This document shows, piece by piece, positions 48,413 to 59,900 of a stretch of 64,000 nt of DNA. A program made the translations under genes and the position numbers. How positions within the stretch are numbered: the first letter of the stretch is position 1; every line of letters begins with the position of its first letter. Origin of the DNA: Trichostrongylus colubriformis (taxonomy: Eukaryota; Nematoda; Chromadorea; Rhabditida; Trichostrongylidae); NCBI GenBank assembly GCA_963978905.1, contig OZ022257.1, positions 6,515,155 to 6,579,154 on the forward strand, given 5' to 3'. Under the pieces are notes generated by a model. That model was not told the origin of the DNA, searched no databases, and saw only the letters and a list, made by a program, of their open reading frames with translations.

Positions 48413-48828
48413 TACAGTCCATTTCGGAAAAACTGATTGGGTGTGTCCTACGGACTTGTATGAACGTGTATCAAACTCTCTCAATTTTCTCACCCCGCCA
48501 CACACTCTCACTCCCGTCACGTACTCTCACTCTCGCCATGGGTGTACATCGTTAGGACAGAAACGTCGCGTGGCCGTGTTTGGCGCGCGACGAGATGGTG
48601 CGAGCTATGCGCTTCTTATCGGATGGGTCTTGAAGCGATGACGGTGCTCTACGCATCATTCTAGGCGTAATCGCTTCGGTGCTCAACTAATACGACGCGC
48701 ATAGCTCGCACCATCCCGTCGCGTGCCGAACACGGCCACGCGACGTTTTTGTCCTAACGATATACACCCCTCTCGCCATTCACCCAAGTCCGTGGGACAC
48801 GCCCAATCAGTTTTTTCGAAATGGACTA
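48413..48828. repeat. MITE, TACAGTCCATTTCGG family, copy 4, interrupted
   Basis: The outer ends TACAGTCCATTTCGG and CGAAATGGACTA belong to this family. The copy is split by the element at 48540-48770, which explains its extra length. Confidence 0.8.
48540..48770. mobile_element. Palindromic MITE nested in another MITE
   Basis: The left end GGGTGTACATCGTTAGGACA and the right end TGTCCTAACGATATACACCC are inverted. The repeat extends inward through ACGTCGCGTGGCCGTGTT and GGTGCGAGCTATGCG. The host sequence TCTCGCCAT is duplicated on both sides (48531-48539 and 48771-48779), a 9-bp target duplication typical of Mutator-like elements. Confidence 0.85.
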
Positions 48829-49212
48829 TATTTCGCGAAGCCCACGTGGTACGTTAAAATGTGCAAAGGAGGCCTACACAGCTTTGTTCCTACAGCAAAT
48901 AATGGCAGATGCTTTACATGTACAAGAATGGGGATATGAGTTTCAGCTCAAGTAGGTTTTATGTGCTAGAAGAGTTTCCTTGGTGAGAAATGGTTTTCTC
49001 TACTTGTATGACTTCTGACGCACCACATTATATGACTCATTTTGGGTCATCCACCATAAACGTCTCCGAACCAACCTAAAAAACTAGTAGGTCTCAACGT
49101 TCTGTTTTGGGCCCGGCAAAACGTGTTAGTTGCCCTTATTTTCCGCGCCTCCTATTGCCTTTTATAAGTGAATGTCACGTTGGATCCTCCACTCTTGATG
49201 CTTACGTCCCAC

Positions 49213-49935
49213 CTTTTGGAGATCATGTAAGTGTCAAAGCCCCAAGAATGCACATTGAATTCAATAGCATATGCTTCTCGACATCGTTTAGTCTTATCAG
49301 TTGTTATAACTTCACATCCCGCCCCAGTGTCTCTTTCCACACTACATTAGTGATGGTGGATGACCTAAACTTGTATAAAATGATAAGATTTGTGATGTGT
49401 ATCAGGAGTCGTATGGCAGTAAAGTAGTTGCCCTTTTCTCTTATCCGATCTTGTCACATGAAACAATAATTGGAGCTCACTACTTGCAAATGACCATCAA
49501 ATCTTAGATGATCATAGGTAAACCGGGATCGTCCCTGTTCCTCTATACGAACACCAGCCACTATCAAAACCCCGTCATACGTGGGGGTGCTGATAAGTGG
49601 TTTCATGGTTTTGTATGCCGAATGGATGAATTCTTCTTTTGATCGATCGAAGGACATTGCCACGAATGACCACAAATCACCGTGCTCCTGTAGTATTTTG
49701 AGATGGATTCTTGTAGCTTCGCAGGGAGTTAGACCACAGTTAGGCCTCGCGCAAATTTGCAAGTCGAAAATGCCATGATCGCACGATCATTAAACCGCGT
49801 GTGTCGTCCTGCGCACTCTTATTTGAGCTATTTTTTCTCCGCAACGCTGGTACACAGTGTATTGTAAAAACCGTACCATCCGTTCCAGTGTCCTCGACTA
49901 CCGGCTTATCCTTTGGCTTTTCCTGCTCTGAAAAT
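49213..49935 (-). CDS. Possible exons of an unrecognised gene
   Basis: Three minus-strand open segments look protein-like. 49341-49213 reads EAYAIEFNVHSWGFDTYMIS between a TAG acceptor and a GTGGGA donor. About 49760-49484 reads KTMKPLISTPTYDGVLIVAG with a GTAGTG donor. About 49930-49800 reads KPVVEDTGTDGTVFTIHC. They may belong to the gene whose last exon is 47034-47455. Phases do not connect cleanly, so the locus may be partly decayed. No family is recognised. Confidence 0.35.
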
Positions 49936-50079
49936 TGGATATAAACACAAGGTAGAGGATGAACTATTTGTAGTAATAGCATAAACTCCTGCACGGAAAT
50001 TCTATGATTTTTATTCCTTAGAATCACTTAACTAGGCTCACTACATTACAAGAAATACGAAATGAACTTAGAAATATCT

Positions 50080-50400
50080 TTTATCTCAACAGAAATCGAA
50101 AAACTGAAAGAAGAGCACTTCGTATGAACTCCCAGCAACATTTAAACAGCCGCAGCGCAGTTCGAATTTTCGTGCCCAGTTTTGATTTGTTCTCACGCTA
50201 CTTCCTCATCCACATGACTGCCGCCTCTATGGTACTAGAGCCCCGAGGCCATTCCCCTCGGACGCCCCGCCTCGTCGAATGTCATATCAAGGAGCACTAC
50301 CTCAGTCGGATTTTTGTGTTTTCGCGTAAAACTTTGCATGCGGCCCTTGGTAAGCAAAGGCACCATGAATATATGGGTAACAGAACAACTTGAATTTCCG
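50080..50400. repeat. Dispersed repeat shared with 6540-6950
   Basis: The shared blocks are ACAGAAATCGA, AACTCCCAGCA-like, CGCAGTTCG, TTTTTGTTTT-like and GTAAGCAAAGG. This copy continues past the point where the glutaminase-intron copy changes to GC-rich sequence. Confidence 0.55.
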
Positions 50401-51890
50401 TGAACGATTTGTTGAAGTGCAGGGAGTGGGAAGCGTAAAATTGTAGGATCGTTGCTAGATGGTGAATTTAGTCGCTTCAGTGTGTTCTTCACCTTCAAGG
50501 TTGACTCCAGCTAACCCGAGTAACCTACTGTAAAAATCAACCATAACCCGTTGTTCATAACAGCCAATCTAACTACCAGAAGGATCGGTCGCTAAACTAT
50601 TATCTACACTTCCAACCAATGATGACTCTCCGTATGTATGCGGCACAGAGTAGAAGATATGAGAAGCATGTAAAAACCTGACGAACACGGCTAGGAGAAG
50701 ATGAGTTTCAGTCTGATTCTGAAGAGGGGAAGGAGTCTCTGGGAGAAAGAACCATTTCTCACCGAGAAAACCCTCCCTGAGCATAAAACCTGCTCCACCA
50801 GGTCCAAGCTCCTTCCCTCTCAGTAGGCTTGGGCTGAAACTCAGATCCCGATTCTTGTGGAAAAAAAACATGTGCCATTATCTGCTGTAGGAACAAATGT
50901 GTGGAGGGGTTCTTTGCACATTTTACGTATATTCTAGCCTGCGGCATAAAACCTCAAGTAAGCTCACACTGAGGTGACAACCGAATTACCAACCGCTACC
51001 GGTAGCATGCACAAGTGCCCAGTGGACACACCATCCACTACGATCGCGGTAGCAAGAAATCTCGATCGCTACTTTCTCTGAGCTTTCAAGGATTGTGTTC
51101 ATAGCGATATTAATCTTGCTGACCCACAGTATTGCATGCAATGCGCTGTAGAAACTACAAAAATGTGCAGCTTGGACAATCGTCCGCGCATCTGCTTGCT
51201 CTAAGGTGAGTTGCAAGTCTGATCAACGCAGGATGTACCTTCATGTGTCATCTACTCTTCTCTGACTGATTCTATCCTATAACATCCTATAACGGGTGAT
51301 AGGAGCTCATACGAATCACTAGCAAGTGAATGGAGAAAAGCTGTACAGCACTTACTACTACAATATGACCTCCGTAGTTGAAGTGTGTGATGCTCAGTAC
51401 CACTGGGTGACCATATTTGGCCTATATTCTGACATTAGTCGCGCAGTGTATCGACCGTAGACTGTCTGGCCTTCCGAATAAAAAGGCCTCTCTCTTTTGA
51501 TACTGTGATTTACATGAATGATCAAGATAGATCTGGACTCCAAAAAAATCACGACATCTAATCAAAGGTGCTGTGGACCATAATGCTTCCATTCGATGTG
51601 ATCTGAACCACAATTAACGAACGCTAAGCTTGCCTAAATCTCGCAGTAGTGACCACTACAGCCTAAAGGGTTAAATGAGAAGAGAAGCAACGAATTTTTT
51701 TATGTTTCTTCATCAATCGTAATGAAGGATATAGACAACATCGGACTTCTAAAGTGTGGTGGATGTGGTATGCAAATGTTAGTGACTGAATTGCCAGCCA
51801 TCAGTGAGGCTAAATGCTCATCCAATCAACATGGTTTGTACTACGGTATTAGCAGGATTGTTTCGACCGCAACACTCCATGAAATTGCGA
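50401..51890. other. Stretch with only weak coding signals
   Basis: A minus-strand frame near 51200-51125 reads DARTIVQAAHFCSFYSALHA before a GTCAGC donor-like site and could be an exon. Nothing else is recognisable. Confidence 0.3.
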
Positions 51891-51895
51891 ATAGT

Positions 51896-52164
51896 AAGGC
51901 CGCGTGCATACTTTGCGCACCGGCGGCGACAGAGTCAAACTCACGCAACCATTCGCCCGCAGCCGACGACGACGTCCATAGATAATGCGCAGCGTTTGTA
52001 AGACTACAGTATGGTGATTGTGGCCGCTTCGTGTATTGGCACAGCGCCAAGATTCGAAGCGGCCACAATCAACTTACTGTAGTGTGATTGGGTCAAGTCT
52101 TGCGAACGCCGCGCATTATCTATGGACGCCGTCGCCGCCGGTGCGCAAAGTATGGACGCGGCTT
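51896..52164. repeat. Palindromic MITE, GGCCGCGTGCATACTTTG ends
   Basis: The left end AAGGCCGCGTGCATACTTTG with CGCACCGGCGGCGAC pairs with the right end GTCGCCGCCGGTGCGCAAAG then GCGGCTT. An inner stem GATTGTGGCCGCTTCG / CGAAGCGGCCACAATC lies at the centre. It abuts the next element at 52165. Confidence 0.8.
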
Positions 52165-52842
52165 AAGGCTGCGTTCATACTAAATTGATTTTGTTTGTTT
52201 CATACCAAATTGAGTTTTGGCGCATCGGCGCATCCGCGATTTGGTATTTTGCTGTGCCACGTCACTCCAGCAACCGCGGTCGTTGGAAGCGCGCGTGCCA
52301 ACATGCTGTTGATTTCTTTTTCTCCTCTTTCCATTACTTGGTTTTCCATATCTTATCGAAAGTCGATATCTGCTATGACAACTATCCAAAATCGTGGATG
52401 CGCCAATACTCTCATTTTTGCCATTATGGGGAAAGGAGCCTTTCCTTCCTCCTTTAAGGCTTAGGCAAAAGTATACGCCTGAATGTGCAGATTGACCCCT
52501 CAAAGATCTCTCTAGGATGCTTATGCTTAGATAAGCAGCTTTTTATAAGATGCCCCCCCCCCCCCCCCTCTCACTGCGAGCATTATCCTGCAAGCACTTC
52601 TTATCCTCCACGCGAATGCGCCAATTCTCTCAAATTGCGAATGCGCCAGTACTCTCATTTTCTTGATCGATACGTATCTTATGCATGACGCGAATGCGCC
52701 AATTCTCTCAAATCGCGTATGCGTCGATCCGCGCATTCTCTCAAATCGCGGATGCGCCAATACTCTCCTTTTCTCGATCGACTCGTATATTTATACGCCG
52801 ATGCGCCAAAACTCTATTCAATTTGGTATGAACGCAGCCTAA
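52165..52842. mobile_element. TIR element with GGCTGCGTTCATAC ends (678 bp)
   Basis: The left end AAGGCTGCGTTCATAC, then CAAATTGAGTTTTGGCGCATC, matches the right end GATGCGCCAAAACTCT, CAATTTGGTATGAACGCAGCC in reverse complement. The region 52605-52770 holds imperfect tandem copies of GCGAATGCGCCAATTCTCTC. No transposase is visible. The start of the window holds the right end of another copy. Confidence 0.8.
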
Positions 52843-53248
52843 TAGATGTTCGTAAAGATACCAGTTGAGCTTCCGCCCAGTACTGCGCTTATAAGTTGAC
52901 ATATGGAATTCGTTTTTTTTTTGGTTGCTTAGAATCAGCTGTTCCTACATCACATATTCTACTATGTGTTTCGCACTGCATTTGCGATGACCCAGCTGGT
53001 GGAGATACGAATATAGGCCTGAGCTTAGGAAGGGAAGAAGCCTCGACGTGAGTGGAACAAACATCATTGCATGAATGGTTCGCTCTCCGTGGGCCTCTTT
53101 CCCCTCCCAAGGCTCAGGCGAAGACTAACATTCTTCTGGCAGTGTTTGTCATCTTTTCTTTAATTGTTTGCGAGCGATGGCGTGCCTCTGTCATCCAGTC
53201 ATGAAGTGAAGTCATTTGTCCCTAAACCCACATCAACCCTTAACTGAT

Positions 53249-53368
53249 TTAATTACCAGTCGTAGTCGTAGGCTTAATCGTAGGCGCCACGGTGGTGGGG
53301 TCCTGGTTGCGAGCATATCCATCAACATACGTGATGGTCAGCATGAAAACAATGAATATGGCAGCCAT
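53249..53368 (-). CDS. Short signal-peptide frame, Thr-rich
   Basis: A 39-residue frame starts MAAIFIVFMLTITYVDGYAR, a plausible secretion signal, and continues into a short segment rich in Thr and Pro. A GTAATT donor-like site overlaps its end (CTG/GTAATT), so it may be the first exon of a secreted protein whose other exons I could not identify. It may also be chance. Confidence 0.35.
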   Translation of the reverse strand: MAAIFIVFMLTITYVDGYARNQDPTTVAPTIKPTTTTGN

Positions 53369-53944
53369 GTCTTGAAGACGTCCTTGAAGTGGATGCAAAC
53401 CACAACTCACCACTTTTATACGATCCCTTATCATGTTCCTATCACTGTCCTTATCCTTTGTCTACTCGCGTTGTAGTCATTTATATTCGATCACGTTTCA
53501 GAAGTCGGTGCTGGTGGAAGCGTCTATATTACCATGAACACAAATTCTGGCTTTAGTTTTCATCAAATTTTGCATCTCAAGGGATGGGGCTTGTGATCAT
53601 TCAAGGTCATCAAGGTCATTTTCTCAGAGACTCTAATGAAGCTCACGCATGAAGGGGCTCTATAAATGCTATATAGTTTTACAAACGCATGAGGTATGTC
53701 TTCACAGACACTAGCAGTTTTAAACCTCTTCCATCACCTCGTGCTTAATGTACCACCAAGTGAAATAGGTGAAAGTAAATCGCTAAAAAGGTGAGGCAAT
53801 CATGATTGCTCCAAAATGTTCTATTCCCTATCAAGTTATTACTAACAATTGAGCACAGTGCTGTGCGAATCATTCGGCGAAATTCTGTAATGTGGAAATA
53901 CTCCATCTGGCAGCTGATATTAAAAGTCCCCATGTCGCATGACA

Positions 53945-54125
53945 TCACACTTGCGAACTATATATGGTATGATGAAGAGGTTGTTTTGGGGGAATGGAAC
54001 ATCGTCACGATTCACTGTTAAGGTTTTGTTAGAGACAGTGATAGGGGTTATGTGGGTAATGAAAACACCTGTATTGGATCATGCAATTGAAAGCTAGGGG
54101 TCCGAGAAGACTAATGGGGGTAATC
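53945..54125. repeat. Dispersed repeat shared with 59462-59630
   Basis: Both loci read ATGAAGAGGTTGTTT, then GAACATCGTYACGATTCAC, AGGGGTTATGTGGGTAATGA and CAATTGAAAGCT in order, with about 85 percent identity by eye. Fragments of the flank (GCGAATAA, GAATTTTGTA, GTGGGAAAAT) recur near 58195 and 63670. Confidence 0.65.
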
Positions 54126-54214
54126 CACTATTGAGACGACGAAATTAACAGCTTGTGACACTAGAACATTGAACTGACTGCCACAATAACTTGCATTCAC
54201 CTTCATCATAGATC

Positions 54215-56140
54215 GTATTCGTGGAAATGATGTCGCAGCGAGTAGGTAGAATGTATGAAAGGAATATGCCCCCAACGAAGAGGCTCTCTATCTCGAGTGT
54301 GGACATTTTCCTATGCATTTAAAGCGTTATTCGGCCCCACTTGCAAAGGAACGTTATTTGACTCACCCTTGCACTGACTGCAGCGGCGTGCTGTGTGTCA
54401 TTTAGTACCATTGTTCGTATGGGAAACCGTCTCCGAGGGGTTCCATTGCCCGGAAATGCAAAGCGAAAATCCGTGACATAAGAAAATAGAGATATGGAAG
54501 CAGGTGGGGTGAAACGGTCCGTCATATCCGCAGCAAGCTAAAACAAAAGGCTGTTGTCAGAGTGACCACGTTACATCGTGATTTGAAGTTCTCTCAGCCA
54601 AAATTAAACCTTTCTACGAGCACGCTCTAACTTATAAATTCGTTAGCCAGAAATGGTGTGTCCTAGAGTGCACTTCGGATAACAGGGTATTAGAAGGCGG
54701 TAACGATACAGAAAGTGAGGATGAACGGCAGGAAGACTGGAGGAAGACTTTGGGCCGCATTTATGTACCAGACGCCGGCTGCCGTGCAGTTGCGTACTGT
54801 TGGCAGCGACCGTAACCTTACGCCTAGTTATAGTCGTCATAGAAAGGGTTGGAGTTCTTATAGTCACTTCATCACTGCATAACATGCGATGTTCTTCGTC
54901 CTAATCGTTATCACGGAAAATTTATATGATTTTAATGCAGTTGGGGCCACATACTGCTCTTGACGGCCGACGCTCTTTTTGCCTAAGCCTTACTTGAGGA
55001 AGAACTCGTATCTGCCCTGGATAAGGTTTAGACGAAAATACACACTTCAGTGTACAAGCAGATGGTTACAGGATGGTATCGGGTGAGGAACGACAGCGTG
55101 AAAATGAGTGCCTCACCTGCACAAATTAACTATTTCTCCCACATTTGTCTACTACATCAGAACCAAGTTTTTGCACGATTCCAGCAGATTCAGTTGGTGC
55201 TCATTCATCGTTGGACTCTATCCCATACAGTGGCGTCAGCAAAGAAGAGCACAATGGATCGCACATTCCCCAGCTATACTATTATAGGAGACCGTTATTT
55301 CTTTAAAGTCTCATACAGTTTCACGCACGTTTCGATCAAGATGTCACTTCGGAAACTGCAATTTAGCTCGTTGGCGGTTAGAGCCACGTTAGTTCGGAAT
55401 CAAGTAAACAAAAAGTTGCGGAGGGAGAGATTCTCTGCACACGACGTTCGACGATATTTTTACCCAGATTTTGGCAGGAGATGAATCCCTATGAGGCTAG
55501 CCAAAATAATTGTTCGGGTGTGTAGAGTGATGCTTGTAGGATAGCACAGTAAAAGAACAATGCAAAAATGAGTGCCTCCTCGATTAATTTCCTCCTAAAA
55601 CCCTATGTAGCACCTGTATCTCACATCTATCCTGCACCTTGGCAGTGTTTACTTCACGTTGAAAGTTCGTTCAATAGTTGCGCTGCCATGCAGCGTGTTT
55701 GTTGGTCGCAGCACTAACTTGAAAGCGTAAACCTGGTGCCGTTGCTGCCTCGAATAGTGAGAAAACTACTTCAATCTAGTAGACTCCAGCAATGGAAGTT
55801 TTTTGCTTCAGGGAAGATATGAGAGGACGCACAACAAGCGGCAACATAGAACACTATTGTGCAGTGGTAAGGTGCCATCTCATGCTGTGCTAGGCGTAAG
55901 GTTACGGTACCTGCCGACAGTACGCAAATGCACGGCAGCCGGCGTCTGGTACATAATTGCGGCCAACACTTTGCCGATGAACCGTGGATGCTAGAAAGCG
56001 TGTACAAAAGTAAGGAAGACGAAAATGCGCTCTGTTATGTGTTCCATCCAGCGAATTCTAGAAGCAGTACCGGTGAAAAAGACGTTACGAGTGATAAAGA
56101 GAAGCTAGTTATTTTAGCCCGCACAGATAATGACCTTTGA
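54215..56140 (+). pseudogene. Decayed copy 2 of the helix-turn-helix gene family, split
   Basis: The segment 54215-54752 matches the last exon of the intact gene at 60350-61958 and is closer to copy 1. It carries several in-frame stops. The tail resumes at 55965-56140 (DEPWMLESVYKSKEDE, then CYVFHPANS). A 1.2-kb TIR element at 54753-55964 separates the two parts. Upstream exons were not recognised here. Confidence 0.75.
54753..55964. mobile_element. TIR element (1212 bp) inserted in pseudogene copy 2
   Basis: TIRs of about 75 bp: GGCCGCATTTATGTACCAGA at the left and the complement of CTGGTACATAATTGCGGCC at the right, continuing through GACGCCGGCTGCCGTGCA and CGTAACCTTACGCCTAG. The flanks AGACTTTG and ACACTTTG differ by one base and fit an 8-bp target duplication, as made by hAT-type elements. 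No transposase is visible. Confidence 0.8.
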
Positions 56141-56487
56141 ACGGCACTGCGAGGCACTGTTAAACAAGGGTTAATTATAACGTTGTTCTAAGTAAACACA
56201 GGAATCTGCTCTTGAAATGTACGGAACAAAAATGTTAATCTACCTCAACAAATACCGAAGTGAAAAGAATCTCGGACCGGAATAACTTGTAAGCCTTCCT
56301 GAGTAAAAATGTCTGCTTTAAGTTAAGAGCGCCTTCAGTATCACTCACTTTCTGTTCTGTACCCCAGGATACATGCTTAAACTCGAACCACTGAATAAAG
56401 GCTCGAGAACTAGCGACGTTTTCCAAATAGATGTAGATCAAATAAGTAGACGATTTTTTTTGTGGAAGGAGATACTCTGCAGATGTC

Positions 56488-57261
56488 ACAAGACGGATTT
56501 GGGAGGCCGGTGATTGATTCCCACAGTAACCCACGTCATCAATGGGGCGCGCATTTGAATTGGGGCACGTAAGGTGGTACATGAGCACCCATTTCCTTTC
56601 CACTATCGCTCAACTTCTTTATTAACGAGCCACAGGATTCCTCCGAATCGCTCACAACGGCACGCGATTTCTTCTTCTTAACACCCTTCGAAATCGTCGC
56701 TTCTCCGAAAATTCTCACAATGCTTGAGATCTCGGCAGTTTTGTCAGTTTCTGCCTTCTTTCCATCAGGCTCATCAGACTGTTCAGAGCCTTTTCCAGCA
56801 TGGATACCCTTTATCTTATTCTTTTTTGCAGACGCTAGATGTTTCCGCTTTAGGGCATGACGTACCAGTGGGTTTAATTCAAAAATTAATGTCTTTCATG
56901 CAAGTGAATATGCTTGCCTGCTCAAGGGCTTCAAACTCAACGTGTACTCTATAAGAGGTGTTCGAATGGCAAGAAGCTTTCCCTGTTATGAACCAGCAAA
57001 CACGTCAACTAGAAAACAAGGAGAAAGGGGATTCACTACGAGTGGACTACATCATTTGAAAACAAATATATACTTTATACGTTATCAAACATTAAAACAA
57101 CACGTAATTGAGTTTGTCCACTGCACTAGGACGGATTTAGAGCAATGATTCACAGAAGCCTTTGTGGGCTCCATCACACGTGCCCCAATCCAAATGCGCG
57201 CTCCAGTGATGACGGGGGTTACTGTGGGAATCAATCACCGGCCTGCCAAATCCGTCTTGTG
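56488..57261. repeat. Inverted repeat pair of about 83 bp
   Basis: 56488-56570 (CACAAGACGGATTTGGGAGG, then GTGATTGATTCCCACAGTAA) recurs in reverse complement at 57178-57261. The spacer is about 600 bp and holds the lysine-rich frame at 56539-56885. It could be a TIR element or an inverted duplication. Confidence 0.65.
56539..56885 (-). CDS. Lysine-rich open frame, unknown
   Basis: The minus-strand frame reads LVRHALKRKHLASAKKNKIK, then IRIFGEA-like and KKKKSRAVVSDSEESCG, and ends KCAPH at tandem stops inside the inverted repeat. It has no ATG near its start and would need to be an internal or last exon. The composition suggests a nuclear or nucleolar protein tail. The family is not recognised. 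Confidence 0.35.
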
Positions 57262-57299
57262 CAGATGTCACGAGCTGTTTGACGTCTCTTACTGAACTT

Positions 57300-59150
57300 G
57301 CGGGCATGTCCTATTTATTCTTATCATTATTATTTTATTGTGTTTTCTATTTTTTATCCAGAAGCTTATGGTAAAAAAATGATGGACGGCGAATTTTGAA
57401 TGATGTGACGCTGAAATGTGGAGATTGTTTCTTAATAGCCGTCGGTAATGATTCGACAAACTTTGTAAAAGTTTTGGAGAATCAAGGGTCTGTAATTCAA
57501 CATGATCCAGTTGATGTAATGTCATGAGGAATGTGCTACTTCCCTATTTAAACCATTAGTTAAGTCAGGTACTTCTCAAACATCGAAATACTGGTAGACC
57601 CTAGAACTATGAAAAACGCTGCTCGTAGATACACTGACGAAAGCTTCTTATTGAATCCTTTATCCGCTTATCATTTATCAAACTCTGTGCTGGTTTTCGA
57701 CAGCTTTTTCACGGAATTCGTGGATCTGTGTGCGGTTGCGGCCCGACAACGCGTGGTGGATAATCGATTCGACTGCGCGTGCCTCTACGGAAAACTCCCT
57801 CGGTTCCATAAAGTTTTTTACACTTTTTGATTTGGAAGTAACTTCAGCTCCTTCGCTCTCGGCGCCATTCCTTTTCCATGTTATTTGTCCGAGCCACCTC
57901 ATCGATTTCAGTTATTAACACTTGATCTCGTAGTGTACTCGCTTTTCAGTATGACATTTCCCCAGTCATTCACGTTAATGTATGATTGCAGAAGCAGTTA
58001 AAAGCAGTCGCAAGTTCGTCAAATTCAACGTCTATTTATGAGTATTTCCACTTGCTAACTTTGCAAACTCTTCAAGTTGGGACCGAGGTACGTGATCCTT
58101 TATCCAGTCATCTGAGCATCTCATCATCTCATCGTAGCCATTCTCTGTAAACGCAATACGTTCGTACCAACTGAGCTAGCGCACAGTATTGCGCCAATCG
58201 CATGGTGGAATTTTATAATGAGAAAATACCCGATCTGACAGGCGATATTAAGTTTCCTTGTCGCATAATATCGCGTTGTGATAAGCGCAGTACTGAGCGC
58301 TGAGCGTCAACGGGTCTTTGCAAAAAGCCACCATTTTTCGGCATGTTACGTCGAAACATTCCTCCCTGATATTGGGGTACTAACCATGCTCACTTGTGAG
58401 CATTTAGGTCTCAGGCTTTACTGTTGGTTGGGTAAACGAGCAGCCCAGCGGAAGGTCCTTACCATGTACCTCTGTATTTAGCTCATGAACTTACTCAAGT
58501 TTATGCTTAACACACAAAATAATACTTGTAAAGATGAAAAAATGTTTGAGATCACCATAGAAGGCACGGCACATAAGGCACAATCGTTAACATTACACGT
58601 CTGAAGTGACGTTTTCATATAGAGGGAGCGGATCTCAGTAAGTCACCACTGTCACTCAACACGGGAGGTAGGACTAGGTGCTAATTTCCTCCACCCCCCC
58701 CCCTCCCAAGTCTGATCTAGGGGTACTGATCTAGGGGTATGGGTAAAAGCTTCTGTTTCGGAAGGGACTAGTAATAGCACCCGATTTCGGGCATATATGT
58801 CAGTCCACTACACTACGGAGACCTCTTTCATCTCAACTCAGCTTCTTAATGGCATAATTACCTTAGCGCATCAGCACACATTAAGCTTTTGGTCAAACGA
58901 TGATATCGTGTTTGGCCAACTAACTCACCCCATTATACGTGTGAGTTTTTGATAAACTTTTGTAAATAAACCATTAAAAGGTGAATTAAAGGCACACCAT
59001 GCGCTTGTCTCTACCTAAAGGCGTAGAAGGACCTTCAGTAGTCCTTCTGGTTTCATATCCTGCAGAATATTAGTTGGAATTATCGAGGATTGCGCAAAGC
59101 CGTCTCCATTTTCGCGCAATCTGACAATTGGACTTCTGCAGGCCTTATTT
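57300..59150. other. Stretch without a recognisable gene
   Basis: Only short frames are present, for example around 57680-57900 on the minus strand. A tRNA-like D-arm (see rejected items) and repeat fragments related to 53850-53960 occur near 58190-58290. Confidence 0.35.
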
Positions 59151-59164
59151 TGGATGAATTAATC

Positions 59165-59385
59165 TTTCTTCAGGTCAGCAGTTTTCTTTTTGTCATTACC
59201 TGAAAATGATGAGCCAACAGCAACAATACAGCTTCAGCAAGTTCAGGTCAAAAGCGACGAGGGAATCCAAACTGGCTGTATCATTTTGCACAATGGGAAA
59301 AGCGACATTTTCAAGATAAATGAAGAGAAGTTCCAACTACAACTTGACGTTGCGCGAATGCGCGTCCACACTGGCTACATCTTTT
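59165..59385 (+). CDS. Possible exon, unknown protein
   Basis: After a CTTCAG acceptor-like site the frame reads LPENDEPTATIQLQQVQVKS and continues through LHNGKSDIFKINEEKFQLQL to a poly-T tract. It looks more protein-like than its surroundings, but no partner exon or family was found. Confidence 0.3.
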
Positions 59386-59689
59386 ACTTGGAGACTTTTT
59401 TTTTTGAATCACTCTGTAAACAGAGTTTTTGGACAATTTATAGGTGGCTGTATCATTTTGCAGAGCACTGTATATAGTAGGATGAAGAGGTTGTTTGGGG
59501 AATAGAACATCGTTACGATTCACTTTTAAGGTCTTGTTAAAAACGGTGACAGGGGTTATGTGGGTAATGAGAACTCCTGCAATTGAAAGCTCGGGGTCCA
59601 AGAAGACTATGTATATGTGGCGAAATTTCTAATGATGAACAGTGCCTCCGATCTTCGTGAGAGCCGTGTTTTTCAACAGCTACCACTAT

Positions 59690-59900
59690 TTTATAGCAGC
59701 CCGCCCCGTTTTCAAGGCGACCCGCCCCTCTTGAGAATAAACGGCGGGAAGAGGATTTCTCGGGTTTTTGACCGTTTCATTCGGTTATTTCTTCCCTTCC
59801 GTACTATTGAGCACCTCAACCTCCACACTTAATTATACTTCCAGATTCGGCCCGAATCACTCCTATCACTGTCTTCAATCCTGTCATTCACAGAGAGGAT
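59690..59900. repeat. Dispersed repeat, inverted copy of 300-600
   Basis: It shows GAATAAACGGCGGGAAGAGG, GACCGTTTCATTCGGTTATT and GATTCGGCCCGAAT, the reverse complement of the blocks at 300-600. Confidence 0.6.

Noticed and set aside
58140..58190. tRNA-like D-arm on the minus strand (GCTAGCTCAGTTGGTA)
   Set aside because: No matching anticodon stem, T-arm GGTTCRANNCC or acceptor pairing follows; probably chance or a tRNA-derived fragment.
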